Position numbers and translations under genes: made by a program. A stretch of DNA of 64,000 nt, from positions 1-64,000 of the forward strand of contig NZ_JAJTWU010000001.1 in the NCBI RefSeq assembly GCF_021353265.1, in the 5' to 3' direction. The notes beneath the pieces were generated by a model. That model was given only the letters and a program-made list of their open reading frames with translations. It did not search any database and was not told where the DNA came from. Source of the stretch: Pelomonas cellulosilytica (lineage in GTDB: Bacteria > Pseudomonadota > Gammaproteobacteria > Burkholderiales > Burkholderiaceae_C). Of this stretch, positions 9,186 to 18,170 are shown one piece after another (the first letter of the stretch is position 1; each line of letters opens with the position of its first letter).

Positions 9186-9674
9186 ATGCAACCCTCTCGT
9201 CATGACGCCTGGGTGGGTCTCTTCGTGCTGCTCGGCGGCGCGGCGCTGCTCTTCCTGGCGCTGAAGGCCGGGAATCTGCTCAGCCTCAATTTCGACGCCA
9301 CCTACCAGGTATCTGCGCGTTTCGACAACATCGGCGGGCTCAAGCCCAACGCTGCCGTCAAGAGCGCCGGCGTCGTGGTCGGCCGCGTGGAGTCGATCAG
9401 CTTCGATGACAAGACCTTCCAGGCCAAGGTCGTCATCAACCTGAACAAGAACACGCAGTTCCCCAAGGACAGCTCCGCCAAGATCCTGACCTCGGGCCTG
9501 CTGGGCGAGCAGTACATCGGCCTGGAGCCTGGTGCTGAGGAGAAGAACCTGATGGCGGGTGATCTCATCAAGCAGACGCAAAGCGCTGTCGTGCTGGAGA
9601 ACCTCATCGGCCAGTTCATCAACAGCAAGGCGGCGGACATGGGCAGCACCGCTGCCTCGGGAGGCAAACAGTGA
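9186..9674 (+). CDS. mlaD: MlaD, MCE-domain periplasmic ring protein
   Basis: MlaD anchors in the inner membrane and forms the hexameric MCE ring through which phospholipids pass. It is 162 aa: one N-terminal membrane helix (about 8-30), then a single MCE domain (about 37-115, with GLKPNAAVKSAGVVVGRV and LTSGLLGEQYIGL), then a short C-terminal tail. AGGGAGAAC-type purine-rich sequence precedes the ATG. It overlaps mlaA by 4 nt (GTGA). Confidence 0.95.
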   Translation: MQPSRHDAWVGLFVLLGGAALLFLALKAGNLLSLNFDATYQVSARFDNIGGLKPNAAVKSAGVVVGRVESISFDDKTFQAKVVINLNKNTQFPKDSSAKILTSGLLGEQYIGLEPGAEEKNLMAGDLIKQTQSAVVLENLIGQFINSKAADMGSTAASGGKQ

Positions 9675-10525
9675 GCCGCGTCGTACGTTGGTTGACGCTG
9701 CTGGCGCTGGTGGCCGGCCTGGCTGGTTGCCAGACCGTGCAGCGGGTCGGGGACCGCATCCAGGCCGCGGCAGACAAGGTCATGGGTTCCAAGGGCCAGC
9801 GCCTGGACCCGTGGGAGTCGTGGAACCGCAAGGTCTTCGCCTTCAACGAGAAGCTGGATGAGAACGTGCTGAAGCCGGTCGCCACCGCGTATTCGGAGGT
9901 TGTGCCTTCGCCGATCCGCACCGGCATCGACAACTTCTTCGGCAACATCGGCGACGCCTGGTCGGCAGTGAACCTGTTCCTGCAGGGGCGCTTCAAGGCC
10001 GGTGTGGAGCAGGGCATGCGGTTTGCCGTGAACTCCACGTTGGGTCTGGCCGGCGTGCTCGACATCGCGACCGAGGCCGGGTTGGAGAAGAACAGCCAGG
10101 ACTTCGGCAAGACGCTCGGCAAGTGGGGCATGGGCACCGGCGCGTACATCGTCTGGCCGGTGTTCGGGCCGTCGTCGGTGCGCGATTCGATTGCGCTGCC
10201 CGTCGACTGGCAGGCATCACCGGCCGTGGTTTTCGATGACGGACGCAAGAAGACAGGCATCGTGGCTTTGAACATCGTCAACAAGCGGGCCAGTTTCCTG
10301 CGCGCTGGTGAAATGCTCGAAGGCATCGCCCTGGACAAGTACACCTTCTACCGCGACGCCTACCTGCAGCGCCGTGGCAGCTTCGATGATGACGACGAGG
10401 TCGAGGTGCTGGTGCCCGGCGAGGCCGCCTCGGCGCCCGCTGACGCGGCTTCGGCGCCCGAGGCCACTGCTTCTGGACCGAACGTGAAGAAACCCGCCGA
10501 GCCGGCCTCCGCGGCTGCCCGGTGA
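9671..10525 (+). CDS. mlaA: MlaA/VacJ outer-membrane lipoprotein (GTG start)
   Basis: MlaA removes misplaced phospholipids from the outer leaflet of the outer membrane and passes them to MlaC. It is 284 aa. The lipobox LAGC puts the lipidated Cys at residue 20. The VacJ core follows (DPWESWNRKVFAFNEKLDE, later GKWGMGTGAYIVWPVFGPSS). The tail after about residue 235 is acidic and then Ala/Ser/Pro-rich and probably disordered. Unlike in E. coli, mlaA is inside the mla operon, between mlaD and mlaC. The GTG overlaps the mlaD stop. Confidence 0.95.
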   Translation: MSRVVRWLTLLALVAGLAGCQTVQRVGDRIQAAADKVMGSKGQRLDPWESWNRKVFAFNEKLDENVLKPVATAYSEVVPSPIRTGIDNFFGNIGDAWSAVNLFLQGRFKAGVEQGMRFAVNSTLGLAGVLDIATEAGLEKNSQDFGKTLGKWGMGTGAYIVWPVFGPSSVRDSIALPVDWQASPAVVFDDGRKKTGIVALNIVNKRASFLRAGEMLEGIALDKYTFYRDAYLQRRGSFDDDDEVEVLVPGEAASAPADAASAPEATASGPNVKKPAEPASAAAR

Positions 10526-10581
10526 ACCGAATCGGGGGCTGGCGCGTTGAGCGACGGTCTCCGCCTAGAGAAAGCGACACC

Positions 10582-11223
10582 ATGACTCTGCTGACTACCC
10601 TGCGCCGTATTCTTGCCGTGACCACGCTGGGCCTCGGCCTGGCTCATGCGGCTCAGGCCGCCGATGGCGGCGCGCCCGACCAGTTGATCCGCCAGCTCTC
10701 GCTGGAGACCATCGAGGCCGTCAAGGCCGACAAGGACATCCAGTCCGGCAACGTCAACAAGATCATCGCGCTGGTCGACACCAAGGTCATGCCGCATGTG
10801 AACTTCCAGCGTATGACGGCGTCCGCCGTGGGCCGCTTTTGGCGCCAGGCCACGCCGGACCAGCAGGCCCGGCTGCAGGCCGAGTTCAAGACGCTGCTCG
10901 TGCGCACCTATGCCGGCGCGCTGACGCAGGTGAAGGACCAGACCATCGGCCTGAAGCCGCTGCGTGCGCAGCCCACCGATACCGAAGTCGTCGTGCGCAC
11001 GGAGATCCGTGGCAAGGGTGACCCCATCCAGCTGGACTACCGCTTGGAGAAGGCCGGCGCCGAGTGGAAGATCTACGACGTGAACGTACTGGGCATCTGG
11101 CTGGCAGACCAGTACCGCAACAGCTTTGCACAGGAAATCGGCGCCAACGGCATCGATGGCCTGATCAAGAGCCTGGCGGACAAGAACGCCAAGGCTGCCG
11201 CAGCGCCTGCGGCCAAGAGCTGA
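10582..11223 (+). CDS. mlaC: MlaC, periplasmic phospholipid carrier
   Basis: MlaC shuttles phospholipids across the periplasm between MlaA and MlaFEDB. Starting at the ATG at 10582 (AGAGAAAG upstream) it is 213 aa with a cleavable signal peptide ending AHAAQA (about residue 26). The MlaC/Ttg2D domain follows (MPHVNFQRMTASAVGRFW, then DVNVLGIWLADQYRNSF). The frame is open 20 codons further up, but those lack a signal-peptide-like start. It lies 56 nt after mlaA and 2 nt before mlaB. Confidence 0.94.
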   Translation: MTLLTTLRRILAVTTLGLGLAHAAQAADGGAPDQLIRQLSLETIEAVKADKDIQSGNVNKIIALVDTKVMPHVNFQRMTASAVGRFWRQATPDQQARLQAEFKTLLVRTYAGALTQVKDQTIGLKPLRAQPTDTEVVVRTEIRGKGDPIQLDYRLEKAGAEWKIYDVNVLGIWLADQYRNSFAQEIGANGIDGLIKSLADKNAKAAAAPAAKS

Positions 11224-11225
11224 TC

Positions 11226-11534
11226 TTGAGCGGCCTGAAGTTGCCGTCGCGGCTGCGCATGGACGGCGCGCGCGCCGCCTGGGCGCAGATGTCGCCGGCG
11301 CTGCGTGCCGAGGCCGCCCAGGTGCTGGCGGCGGCAGGCCGGGAGGTCAGGCTCTCGGCGGCCGAGCTGACGGACTTCGACTCCTCGGCCCTCAGCCTGC
11401 TGTTGTCGGCCGCCCGGCAATGCCGGGAACAGGGCGCCACGCTGAAGCTCAGCGATGCCCCCGACAAGCTGCGCGAGCTCGCCCGCGTCTACGGTGTGGC
11501 CGAGCTGCTGTGGCCGTCGGCGGCGGCCGTCTGA
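11226..11534 (+). CDS. mlaB: MlaB, STAS-domain subunit (TTG start)
   Basis: MlaB is a cytoplasmic STAS-domain protein that binds MlaF and supports ATPase activity and complex stability. I start it at the TTG at 11226, two nt after the mlaC stop, giving 102 aa that align end to end with the family (KLPSRLRMDGARAAW at the N-terminus, LTDFDSSALSLLL around the STAS signature). The alternative ATG at 11259 would remove the first beta-strand. It ends exactly where the convergent hexR stop begins. Confidence 0.87.
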   Translation: MSGLKLPSRLRMDGARAAWAQMSPALRAEAAQVLAAAGREVRLSAAELTDFDSSALSLLLSAARQCREQGATLKLSDAPDKLRELARVYGVAELLWPSAAAV

Positions 11535-12401
11535 TCAGCCGGCGTAGCGCTTGGCGCGCAGGTTCTTCTTGATTTCCTGCAGCATTGGCCGCAAGTGCTG
11601 GCCGAGCTTCAGCGCGACGCCCGTCGTCAGGATGTCCACGGCGATCAGGTGCAGCAGTCGCGACACCATCGGGCTGTAGCGATCGAAGTCCTCGGGGTGG
11701 TCCACCGCCAGCAGGATCTGGCCAGGACCGAGCGCCAGTTGCGCCAGCGGTGATGCGCTGGCCGTGATGATGATGATCGTCGCGCCCTTCTTGCGAGCGA
11801 TCTCTGCGGCATCCAGCAGATCCCGGCTGCGGCCGGAATTGCTGATGATGACGGCGCAGTCGCCGGGCTGCAGCATCGTGGCGCTCATCAGCTGCACATG
11901 GCCGTCGCTGGTGGCAACCGTGTTGACACCCAGCCGGAAGAACTTGTGCTGTGCGTCCTGCGCGACGATACCGGAGTTGCCGACGCCGTAGAACTCGATG
12001 CGTTTGCCGTGTCGCGCGGAGTCGGCCAGCGCCTCGATGGCGCGCTCGAAAGCGTGGCTTGCTGCGTCGTTGCGGTAGTGCAGTAGCGCGGCGACCGCGT
12101 TGTCGACGACCTTCACGATGATGTCGGACGGCTTGTCGTCCTCGTCCACCGCGCGGTGCACGAAGGGCACGCCCTCGTTGACGCTGCCGGCGAGCTTCAG
12201 CTTGAAATCCGCTAGGCCGTCATAGCCCACGCTGCGGCAGAAGCGCACGACGGTCGGCTTGCTGACATGGGCCCGGTCGGCCAGCTCGCTGACCGGCAGG
12301 CTCGCAAAGCTGCGAGCGTCGGCCAGCAGCAGCTTGGCCACGCGCTGCTCGGCCGGCGGCAGTGCCGGCAGGGCGGCTTTCACGCGCTCCAGGATGCTCA
12401 T
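11535..12401 (-). CDS. hexR: HexR-type RpiR-family transcriptional regulator
   Basis: This is an RpiR-family regulator with an N-terminal HTH_6 domain (about 1-75; LADRAHVSKPTVVRFCRSVGY is the recognition region) and a C-terminal SIS sugar-phosphate-binding domain (about 125-260, with VGNSGIV and ISNSGRSRDLL). It is 288 aa. In proteobacteria HexR represses glucose-6-phosphate/Entner-Doudoroff genes and is relieved by KDPG. Here it lies 49 nt downstream of zwf on the same strand, which fits that role. Its likely target is the zwf/tal intergenic region. Confidence 0.88.
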   Translation of the reverse strand: MSILERVKAALPALPPAEQRVAKLLLADARSFASLPVSELADRAHVSKPTVVRFCRSVGYDGLADFKLKLAGSVNEGVPFVHRAVDEDDKPSDIIVKVVDNAVAALLHYRNDAASHAFERAIEALADSARHGKRIEFYGVGNSGIVAQDAQHKFFRLGVNTVATSDGHVQLMSATMLQPGDCAVIISNSGRSRDLLDAAEIARKKGATIIIITASASPLAQLALGPGQILLAVDHPEDFDRYSPMVSRLLHLIAVDILTTGVALKLGQHLRPMLQEIKKNLRAKRYAG

Positions 12402-12450
12402 GTCCGCTCTCCTGCCATTACGGGCCGGGCGGGGCGATGCGCGGCGACAG

Positions 12451-13896
12451 TCACTGCTCTTCGGCCCACGAGAAACCGTCGCGTGCCACCAGCGCGCTGG
12501 CCGCCGCAGGCCCCCAGGAGCCTGCTGCGTACGGCCGCGGGCCGCTCGAATCGGCCGCCCAGGCGTCGAGGATGGGTTCGACCCAGCGCCAGGCCTGCTC
12601 CTGCTCGTCGCTGCGGACGAACAGGTTCAGGCGGCCGGCGATGGCGTCCAGCAGCAGGCGTTCGTAGGCGCCCACGCGCTGCGTGGCGAAGGCCTTGTCG
12701 AAGTCCAGGTCCAGCGACACCGGCGTCAGCTGCTCGCCGGCGCCCGCGCCCTTCTGGGCCAGCAGTTGCAGTTCCAGGCCGTCCTCGGGTTGCAGCTTGA
12801 TGACCAGGCGGTTCGGCTGGTTGGCGCCCGGGAAGATCTTGTGCGGCACCTGACGGAAGTTCACGACGATCTGTGCGTCGCGTTCGGCCAGGCGCTTGCC
12901 GGTGCGCAGGTAGAACGGTACGCCGGCCCAGCGCCAGTTGTTGACCTCGGTCCGCAGGGCCACAAAGGTTTCGCACTGGCTGGCCGGCGGCACCTTGACC
13001 TCGTCCAGGTAGCCGGGCACGGCCTGGCCTTCCATGTTGCCGGCACGGTACTGGCCGCGCACGACGTCGCGGGCGACGCTCTCAGCGGTGAAGGGTTTCA
13101 GCGACCGCAGCACCTTGAGTTTCTCGTCGCGGATGGCGTCGGCGTCGTTGCTGGACGGCGGCTCCATCGCGATCATCGTCAGCAGCTGCAGCGCATGGTT
13201 CTGGATCATGTCGCGCAGCGCACCGGTGCCGTCGTAGAACGCGCCGCGCGTGCCCACGCCCAGGCGCTCGGCCAGCGTGATCTGGATGTTGGCGATGCTT
13301 TCACGGCGCCACAGCGGCTCGAACAGCGCATTGCCGAAGCGCAGCGCCATCAAGTTCTGCACGGACGGCTTGCCGAGGTAGTGGTCGATTCGGAAGGCCT
13401 GGCTTTCGGCGAACACCGCGCGGACGGCACGGTTGATCTCCTGGGCGCTGGCGAGATCATGGCCCAGCGGCTTCTCCAGCACGACGCGCACCTTGGGATG
13501 GTTCAGGCCGACCGCACCGAGTTGCTGGCAGATACCGGTGAAGAGGTGAGGGCTGGTGGCGAGGTAGAGGACGACCGTGTCGGCATTGCGCGCGTCCAGC
13601 CACTCCTTGAGCCCGGCGTAATGCTCGGGCTGTGACAGGTCCATGCGGCGGTAGTGGATCAGCTCGGCAAAGCGCTGGAACTCCTCGTCGGTCGGCCGCT
13701 TGGCGCCGTCGACCTCGCGGAAGCGCTCCTTGAGCCATTCGCGGTAGCGTTCGTCGGATTGCTCGTCACGCGCGACCGCCAGAATGCGACCGCCTTCGGG
13801 CAGCTTGCCGTGCCGGAAGGCCTGGAACAGCGCAGGCATCAGCTTGCGCCACGTCAGGTCGCCGGTGCCGCCAAAGAACACGAGATCGAAGGACAT
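12451..13896 (-). CDS. zwf: glucose-6-phosphate 1-dehydrogenase
   Basis: Zwf oxidises glucose 6-phosphate to 6-phosphogluconolactone with reduction of NAD(P)+, feeding the pentose phosphate and Entner-Doudoroff routes. It is 481 aa, normal for the family. It shows the dinucleotide-binding GGTGD (9-13), EKPLGHD (141-147) and the active-site signature RIDHYLGK (169-176). It is divergent from tal and upstream of hexR, probably in one transcript. No edd, eda or pgl is in the window. Confidence 0.96.
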   Translation of the reverse strand: MSFDLVFFGGTGDLTWRKLMPALFQAFRHGKLPEGGRILAVARDEQSDERYREWLKERFREVDGAKRPTDEEFQRFAELIHYRRMDLSQPEHYAGLKEWLDARNADTVVLYLATSPHLFTGICQQLGAVGLNHPKVRVVLEKPLGHDLASAQEINRAVRAVFAESQAFRIDHYLGKPSVQNLMALRFGNALFEPLWRRESIANIQITLAERLGVGTRGAFYDGTGALRDMIQNHALQLLTMIAMEPPSSNDADAIRDEKLKVLRSLKPFTAESVARDVVRGQYRAGNMEGQAVPGYLDEVKVPPASQCETFVALRTEVNNWRWAGVPFYLRTGKRLAERDAQIVVNFRQVPHKIFPGANQPNRLVIKLQPEDGLELQLLAQKGAGAGEQLTPVSLDLDFDKAFATQRVGAYERLLLDAIAGRLNLFVRSDEQEQAWRWVEPILDAWAADSSGPRPYAAGSWGPAAASALVARDGFSWAEEQ

Positions 13897-13943
13897 CAGT
13901 GAAGTCTCCAGGCGGATGCAGCCATCATGGGTGACACGCGCCG

Positions 13944-13972
13944 TTGTGTAACTTAGTTTCGTGAAATACTAT
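13944..13972 (+). promoter_or_regulatory. candidate sigma-70 promoter and operator for tal-pgi
   Basis: TTGTGT (13944-13949), a 17-nt spacer and TACTAT (13967-13972) form a plausible promoter in an AT-rich island about 40 nt before the tal ATG. An imperfect inverted repeat, TAGTTTC / GAAATACTA (13954-13971), overlaps the spacer and -10. That is where a repressor such as HexR would act. It does not closely match the published TTGT-N7/8-ACAA HexR consensus, so the assignment is only suggestive. Confidence 0.45.
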
Positions 13973-14011
13973 GCAGCAGTTTCTTCACCGGGTCAATCCG
14001 GAGCTCAGTCC

Positions 14012-14953
14012 ATGAACCAGCTCGACCAGCTCAAAGCCTTCACGACCGTGGTTGCCGACACGGGCAACTTCCTGCAGCTGGCGCAGTTCGCGCCGCGCGA
14101 TGCGACGACCAACCCGTCGCTCATCCTCAAGGCCGTGCAGTCGCCCGACTACGCGCCGCTGTTGAAGGAAACCGTGGCCGCCCATCGCGGCAAGCCGCTG
14201 GACGAGATCGTCGACCAGGTGCTCGTCCGCTTTGGTCTGGAGATCCTGAAGGTCGTGCCGGGCCGCGTGTCGACCGAGGTCGATGCGCGCCTGTCGTTCG
14301 ACAAGGCCGCCAGCCTGTCCCGCGCCCGGCGCCTCATCGCACTGTACGAAGCCGCCGGCATCCCGCGCGAGCGCGTGCTGATCAAGCTCGCCTCGACATG
14401 GGAAGGCATCCAGGCTGCGGCCGAACTGGAGCGCGAGGGCATCCACTGCAACCTGACGCTGCTGTTTGCCTTCGCGCAGGCAGTGGCCTGCGGTGCAGCC
14501 AAGGTGCAGCTGATCTCACCTTTCGTCGGCCGCATCTACGACTGGTACAAGAAGTCCGCCGGCAGCGCCTGGGACGAGGCCTCCCAGGCAGGCGCGAACG
14601 ACCCGGGCGTCAAGTCGGTGACGCAGATCTACGCCTACTTCAAGCAGCACGGCATCAAGACCGAGGTCATGGGCGCCAGCTTCCGCAATATCGGCCAGAT
14701 CCGCGCGCTGGCTGGCTGTGACCTGCTGACGATCAGCCCCGACCTGCTGGCCCAGCTCAAGGACTCTGACGCCCAACTGGAGCGCGCGCTGGATCCGGCC
14801 CGCATGCCGGCGATGCCGGTGGTCGAGCTGGATGAGGCCGCCTTCCGCTTTGCGCTGAACGAGGACGCCATGGCAACCGAGAAGCTGGCCGAAGGCATCC
14901 GGCTGTTCGCCATTGATGCCGGCAAGCTGGACAAGCTGATCCAGGAGGCCTGA
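14012..14953 (+). CDS. tal: transaldolase
   Basis: Transaldolase transfers a dihydroxyacetone unit between sedoheptulose 7-phosphate and glyceraldehyde 3-phosphate. The ATG at 14012 (GGAG upstream) gives 313 aa, the usual TalB-type length. It shows TTNPS (32-36), the Schiff-base Lys at about residue 125 in [12 protein letters not shown], and [12 protein letters not shown]. The upstream in-frame ATG at 13961 lies inside the promoter/operator and is rejected. pgi follows after one nt. Confidence 0.95.
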   Translation: MNQLDQLKAFTTVVADTGNFLQLAQFAPRDATTNPSLILKAVQSPDYAPLLKETVAAHRGKPLDEIVDQVLVRFGLEILKVVPGRVSTEVDARLSFDKAASLSRARRLIALYEAAGIPRERVLIKLASTWEGIQAAAELEREGIHCNLTLLFAFAQAVACGAAKVQLISPFVGRIYDWYKKSAGSAWDEASQAGANDPGVKSVTQIYAYFKQHGIKTEVMGASFRNIGQIRALAGCDLLTISPDLLAQLKDSDAQLERALDPARMPAMPVVELDEAAFRFALNEDAMATEKLAEGIRLFAIDAGKLDKLIQEA

Positions 14954-14954
14954 C

Positions 14955-16577
14955 GTGACGCTGCGCTGCGACCAGTCGCCCGTCTGGGCCGAACTCCAGG
15001 CTCATTTCGCCGCGAGTGGCCGCGGCTTCGACATCCGTGATGCGTTCCGCGCCGACGCCGGCCGCTTCGGCGCGCTGTCGTTCGAGGCGCCCGAGGTGTT
15101 CGCGGACCTGTCCAAGAACCGCATCGACGCCCCGACGCTGACCTTGCTGCTGAAGCTGGCTCGCGATTGCGGCCTGGAGGCACGCCGCGATGCGTTGCTG
15201 CGCGGCGACCCCGTCAACCACACCGAAGGCCGCGCAGTGCTGCACACGGCGCTGCGCGCGCCGGCCAGCAGCGGTGCGCCGTTCAATGCCGAGGTGCAGG
15301 CATCGCTGGACGCGATGCTGGCGTTTGCCGAGGGCGTGCGGCGTGGCGATCGAGGGGCCATCACCGACGTCGTTCACATCGGTATTGGTGGCAGCGACCT
15401 GGGCCCGGCGATGGTTGTGCAGGCGCTGCAGGCGTTCGGCCGACGCGACCTCAAGCTGCACTTCGTCTCCAACGTCGATGGCCATGACCTGGCGCCCGTG
15501 CTCGCCGGTCTGGATGCGCAGCACACGTTGTTTGTCATCGCGTCCAAGACCTTCACGACGCAGGAGACGCTGGCCAATGCCCAGGCCGCCAAGGCCTGGT
15601 TCCTGGCCGCGGGCGGCACGGATGTCGCGCGCCATTTCGTTGCGACGAGCAGCAACACGGCAGCAGCCGCGGCCTTCGGCATCGACACGGCCTTCGGCTT
15701 CTGGGACTGGGTTGGCGGCCGCTACTCGCTGTGGTCCGTCATCGGCCTGCCCATCGCCATCGCCGTGGGTGCCGAGAACTTCCGCGCGCTGCTGGCCGGT
15801 GCGCATGCGATGGACCAGCACTTCGCGACGACGCCGCTGGAGCGCAACCTGCCGGTGCTGCTGGGCCTCATCGATGTCTGGTATCGCAACTTCCACGGCT
15901 TCACGAGCCGCAGCGTCGCGCCCTACCACCAGGGCCTGCGCCGGCTGCCGGCCTACCTGCAGCAGCTGGAGATGGAGAGCAACGGCAAGGGCGTGGACTT
16001 GGACGGAAATGCGCTGTCGCTGGGTACGTCGCCGGTCGTCTGGGGCGAGGCGGGCACGAACGGCCAGCACGCCTACTTCCAGATGCTGCATCAGGGCACG
16101 GACGTCATCCCGGTCGAGTTCATCGCCGTGAAGCGCCCGAACTTCGGCGTCAGTGGCGAACTCGCCGACAAGCTGGCCGACCAGCACCGCAAGCTGCTCG
16201 CCAACTGCCTGGCGCAGAGCCAGGCGCTGATGCAGGGCAAGACGGCGGCAGAGGCGCTGACCGAGAAGGCGCCGACCGCATCGGCCACGCTGGACCGCGA
16301 CGTGCTGGCCCGCCACCGCAGCTTCCCCGGCAACCGCCCCAGCACGACATTGCTGCTGGAGGCGCTGACGCCCCGTTCGCTCGGTGCGCTGATCGCGCTC
16401 TACGAGCACCGCGTCTTCGTCACCGGTGCGCTGTGGGGCATCAACAGCTTCGACCAGTGGGGCGTGGAGCTCGGCAAGGCGTTGTGCAACCAGCTGCTGC
16501 CGCGCCTGGCGTCGGGCGACGCGACGGGCCTGGACGGCTCCACCGCTGGCCTGTTGAAACGGCTGCTCGCCGCATGA
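14955..16577 (+). CDS. pgi: glucose-6-phosphate isomerase (GTG start)
   Basis: Pgi interconverts glucose 6-phosphate and fructose 6-phosphate. It is 540 aa with both family signatures (VGGRYSLWSVIGLPIAIA around residue 255 and GINSFDQWGVELGK near residue 500). The GTG at 14955 follows AGGAGG and lies one nt after the tal stop. The end overlaps the HAD gene by 4 nt. Shared transcription with tal suggests an upper carbon-cycling operon. Confidence 0.96.
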   Translation: MTLRCDQSPVWAELQAHFAASGRGFDIRDAFRADAGRFGALSFEAPEVFADLSKNRIDAPTLTLLLKLARDCGLEARRDALLRGDPVNHTEGRAVLHTALRAPASSGAPFNAEVQASLDAMLAFAEGVRRGDRGAITDVVHIGIGGSDLGPAMVVQALQAFGRRDLKLHFVSNVDGHDLAPVLAGLDAQHTLFVIASKTFTTQETLANAQAAKAWFLAAGGTDVARHFVATSSNTAAAAAFGIDTAFGFWDWVGGRYSLWSVIGLPIAIAVGAENFRALLAGAHAMDQHFATTPLERNLPVLLGLIDVWYRNFHGFTSRSVAPYHQGLRRLPAYLQQLEMESNGKGVDLDGNALSLGTSPVVWGEAGTNGQHAYFQMLHQGTDVIPVEFIAVKRPNFGVSGELADKLADQHRKLLANCLAQSQALMQGKTAAEALTEKAPTASATLDRDVLARHRSFPGNRPSTTLLLEALTPRSLGALIALYEHRVFVTGALWGINSFDQWGVELGKALCNQLLPRLASGDATGLDGSTAGLLKRLLAA

Positions 16578-17194
16578 AGGTTGTCTTCGACTTCGGCGGG
16601 GTGGTCTTCCGCTGGCACCCCGCGAGTTTCCTCGCGCGCGTGTGGCCGCATCGCATCGAGACGCTGGAGCAGGGCGCGCAGGCTGCCGCGCTCTTCTTCC
16701 AGAATTACGGTGGCGACTGGGGCTTGTTCGACCAGGGGCTCATCGGTGCCGACGAGGTGGTGCGCCGCATCGCTGTGCGCACCGGCTGGCCGCGCGGCGA
16801 GGTGGAGACCGTTGTCCGCGCGGTGCCGGACGAGCTGATGCCCATTCCGGCGACCGTCGTGCTCATCCGCGACCTGCAGGCCGCCGGGCACACGCTGCAC
16901 TTCCTGTCCAACATGCCCGAGCCGTATGCGGATCACCTGAGCAGCAGCTACCCGCTGAGCGAGTGGTTCGTGTCCGGGCTGTTCTCGGGCAGGGTCAAGC
17001 AGATCAAGCCGAACGCCGAGATCTTCGCGATGGCTGAGAGGCAGTTCGACGCGGCGCCGCAGGACCTGCTGTTCCTGGACGACCATCCGGTCAATGTCGA
17101 GGCGGCACTGGCGCGCGACTGGCAGGCCTGCGTGTTCACCGACGCCGCGAGCGCGCGCCGTGAGCTCGTGTCGCGGCGCTTACTCAGCGCCTGA
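16574..17194 (+). CDS. HAD-superfamily (subfamily IA) phosphatase, YihX-like
   Basis: A 206-aa haloacid-dehalogenase-type hydrolase starting at an ATG that overlaps the pgi stop. Motif I is DFGGVVFRW, with Gly in place of the second Asp as in YihX/epoxide-hydrolase-N-like members. Motif II is in HFLSNMPEP, the conserved Lys in RVKQIKPNAEIF, and motif IV is LFLDDHPVNVEAA. YihX acts on glucose 1-phosphate, and coupling with pgi/tal suggests a sugar-phosphate substrate here. That substrate is inferred. Confidence 0.85.
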   Translation: MKVVFDFGGVVFRWHPASFLARVWPHRIETLEQGAQAAALFFQNYGGDWGLFDQGLIGADEVVRRIAVRTGWPRGEVETVVRAVPDELMPIPATVVLIRDLQAAGHTLHFLSNMPEPYADHLSSSYPLSEWFVSGLFSGRVKQIKPNAEIFAMAERQFDAAPQDLLFLDDHPVNVEAALARDWQACVFTDAASARRELVSRRLLSA

Positions 17195-17404
17195 TCAATG
17201 CACCAGCCCGCCGGGCCCGGCGTCGTCCGGGTCCTGCGGTGGCGCGGCGGGCATGCGGAAGCTCTCGCTTGCCCAGGCGCCGAGGTCGATCTGCCGGCAG
17301 CGCTCGCTGCAGAACGGCCGCCACTTGTTGCTGGACGCGAAGACGCTGTCGCCACCGCACTGTGGGCAGCGCACGAGGCGCTCACCTTGGGCGTTTGTCT
17401 TCAT
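17195..17404 (-). CDS. yacG: YacG, DNA gyrase inhibitor / zinc-finger protein
   Basis: A 69-aa zinc-ribbon protein with Cys13 and Cys16 (CPQC) and Cys32 and Cys36 (CSERC), followed by [14 protein letters not shown], the YacG signature. The family member in E. coli binds and inhibits DNA gyrase. The ATG at 17404 overlaps the zapD stop (ATGA); a GTG two codons upstream is less likely. Its stop abuts the convergent HAD gene stop with no gap. Confidence 0.92.
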   Translation of the reverse strand: MKTNAQGERLVRCPQCGGDSVFASSNKWRPFCSERCRQIDLGAWASESFRMPAAPPQDPDDAGPGGLVH

Positions 17405-18156
17405 GTGCACAACGTCAGCTCGAAGCCGGCGTCCTCCGCGGCGAGTTTGAGCCGGCCTTCCTCGTCCTGGCGCATCAGCCGGATGGACACCATGAGCCGG
17501 TGGCCGGAGATTTCAGGGATCAACCCCAGGCTCGGGTCGATGCGCATGCGCAGCAGCTGGTAGACGCGGCCGGCCGGCAGGCTCTGCTGGAACTGCCCCG
17601 CCGTCGCGGCGACCTTGTGTGGTGCACCGGAGTCACGCAACAGCCCCAGCAGCAGCTGCAGCGCCTCGGCCATCGGCATCAGCGTCTGGGCCCAGTGCAT
17701 CAGGTCCTTGCGGCGGCGTACCGGCAGCAGCTGCTGCCAGTGGAAGTAGGCTGGGAGGTCGAACTCGCAGGTGCCCCCCGGGATGCTGATGCGGCTGCGG
17801 ATGCTCATCAGCCATTCGTTGGCCGACAGGGCTGCACCGGTCTTGCCGCTCAATGCATTCAGTCGCTGGAACGCACCGTCGATGCGGGCGATGACTTCGT
17901 CGAGTCGGGATTCGTCTAGGCCCGGGCTGCCTCGGTAGCTGTTGAACTGGGCCTTGTGCTTCTCGAGCTCTTTCAGCAGGTCGCTCTTGAGGTCGGCCCG
18001 CGAGGCGACGTCGAGGATCTCGAACAGCGTGACCAGGGCGAAATGATGGTCCAGCGCAGTGTCGCGGGCCATCAGCGCGCCGAAGCGGTCGAACAGGTGT
18101 TCGAGGCGGAGCATCGTGCGGATGCTCTCGTTGAACGGGTACTCGTACAGGACCAC
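17401..18156 (-). CDS. zapD: cell division protein ZapD
   Basis: ZapD (YacF) cross-links FtsZ protofilaments at the division ring. It is 251 aa and begins [20 protein letters not shown], the highly conserved ZapD N-terminus. It is mostly alpha-helical in the first half and beta-rich after about residue 150. It lies between coaE (14 nt upstream) and yacG (4-nt overlap), the widely conserved coaE-zapD-yacG order. Confidence 0.95.
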   Translation of the reverse strand: MVLYEYPFNESIRTMLRLEHLFDRFGALMARDTALDHHFALVTLFEILDVASRADLKSDLLKELEKHKAQFNSYRGSPGLDESRLDEVIARIDGAFQRLNALSGKTGAALSANEWLMSIRSRISIPGGTCEFDLPAYFHWQQLLPVRRRKDLMHWAQTLMPMAEALQLLLGLLRDSGAPHKVAATAGQFQQSLPAGRVYQLLRMRIDPSLGLIPEISGHRLMVSIRLMRQDEEGRLKLAAEDAGFELTLCT

Positions 18157-18170
18157 GGCGCGGGATTCAG

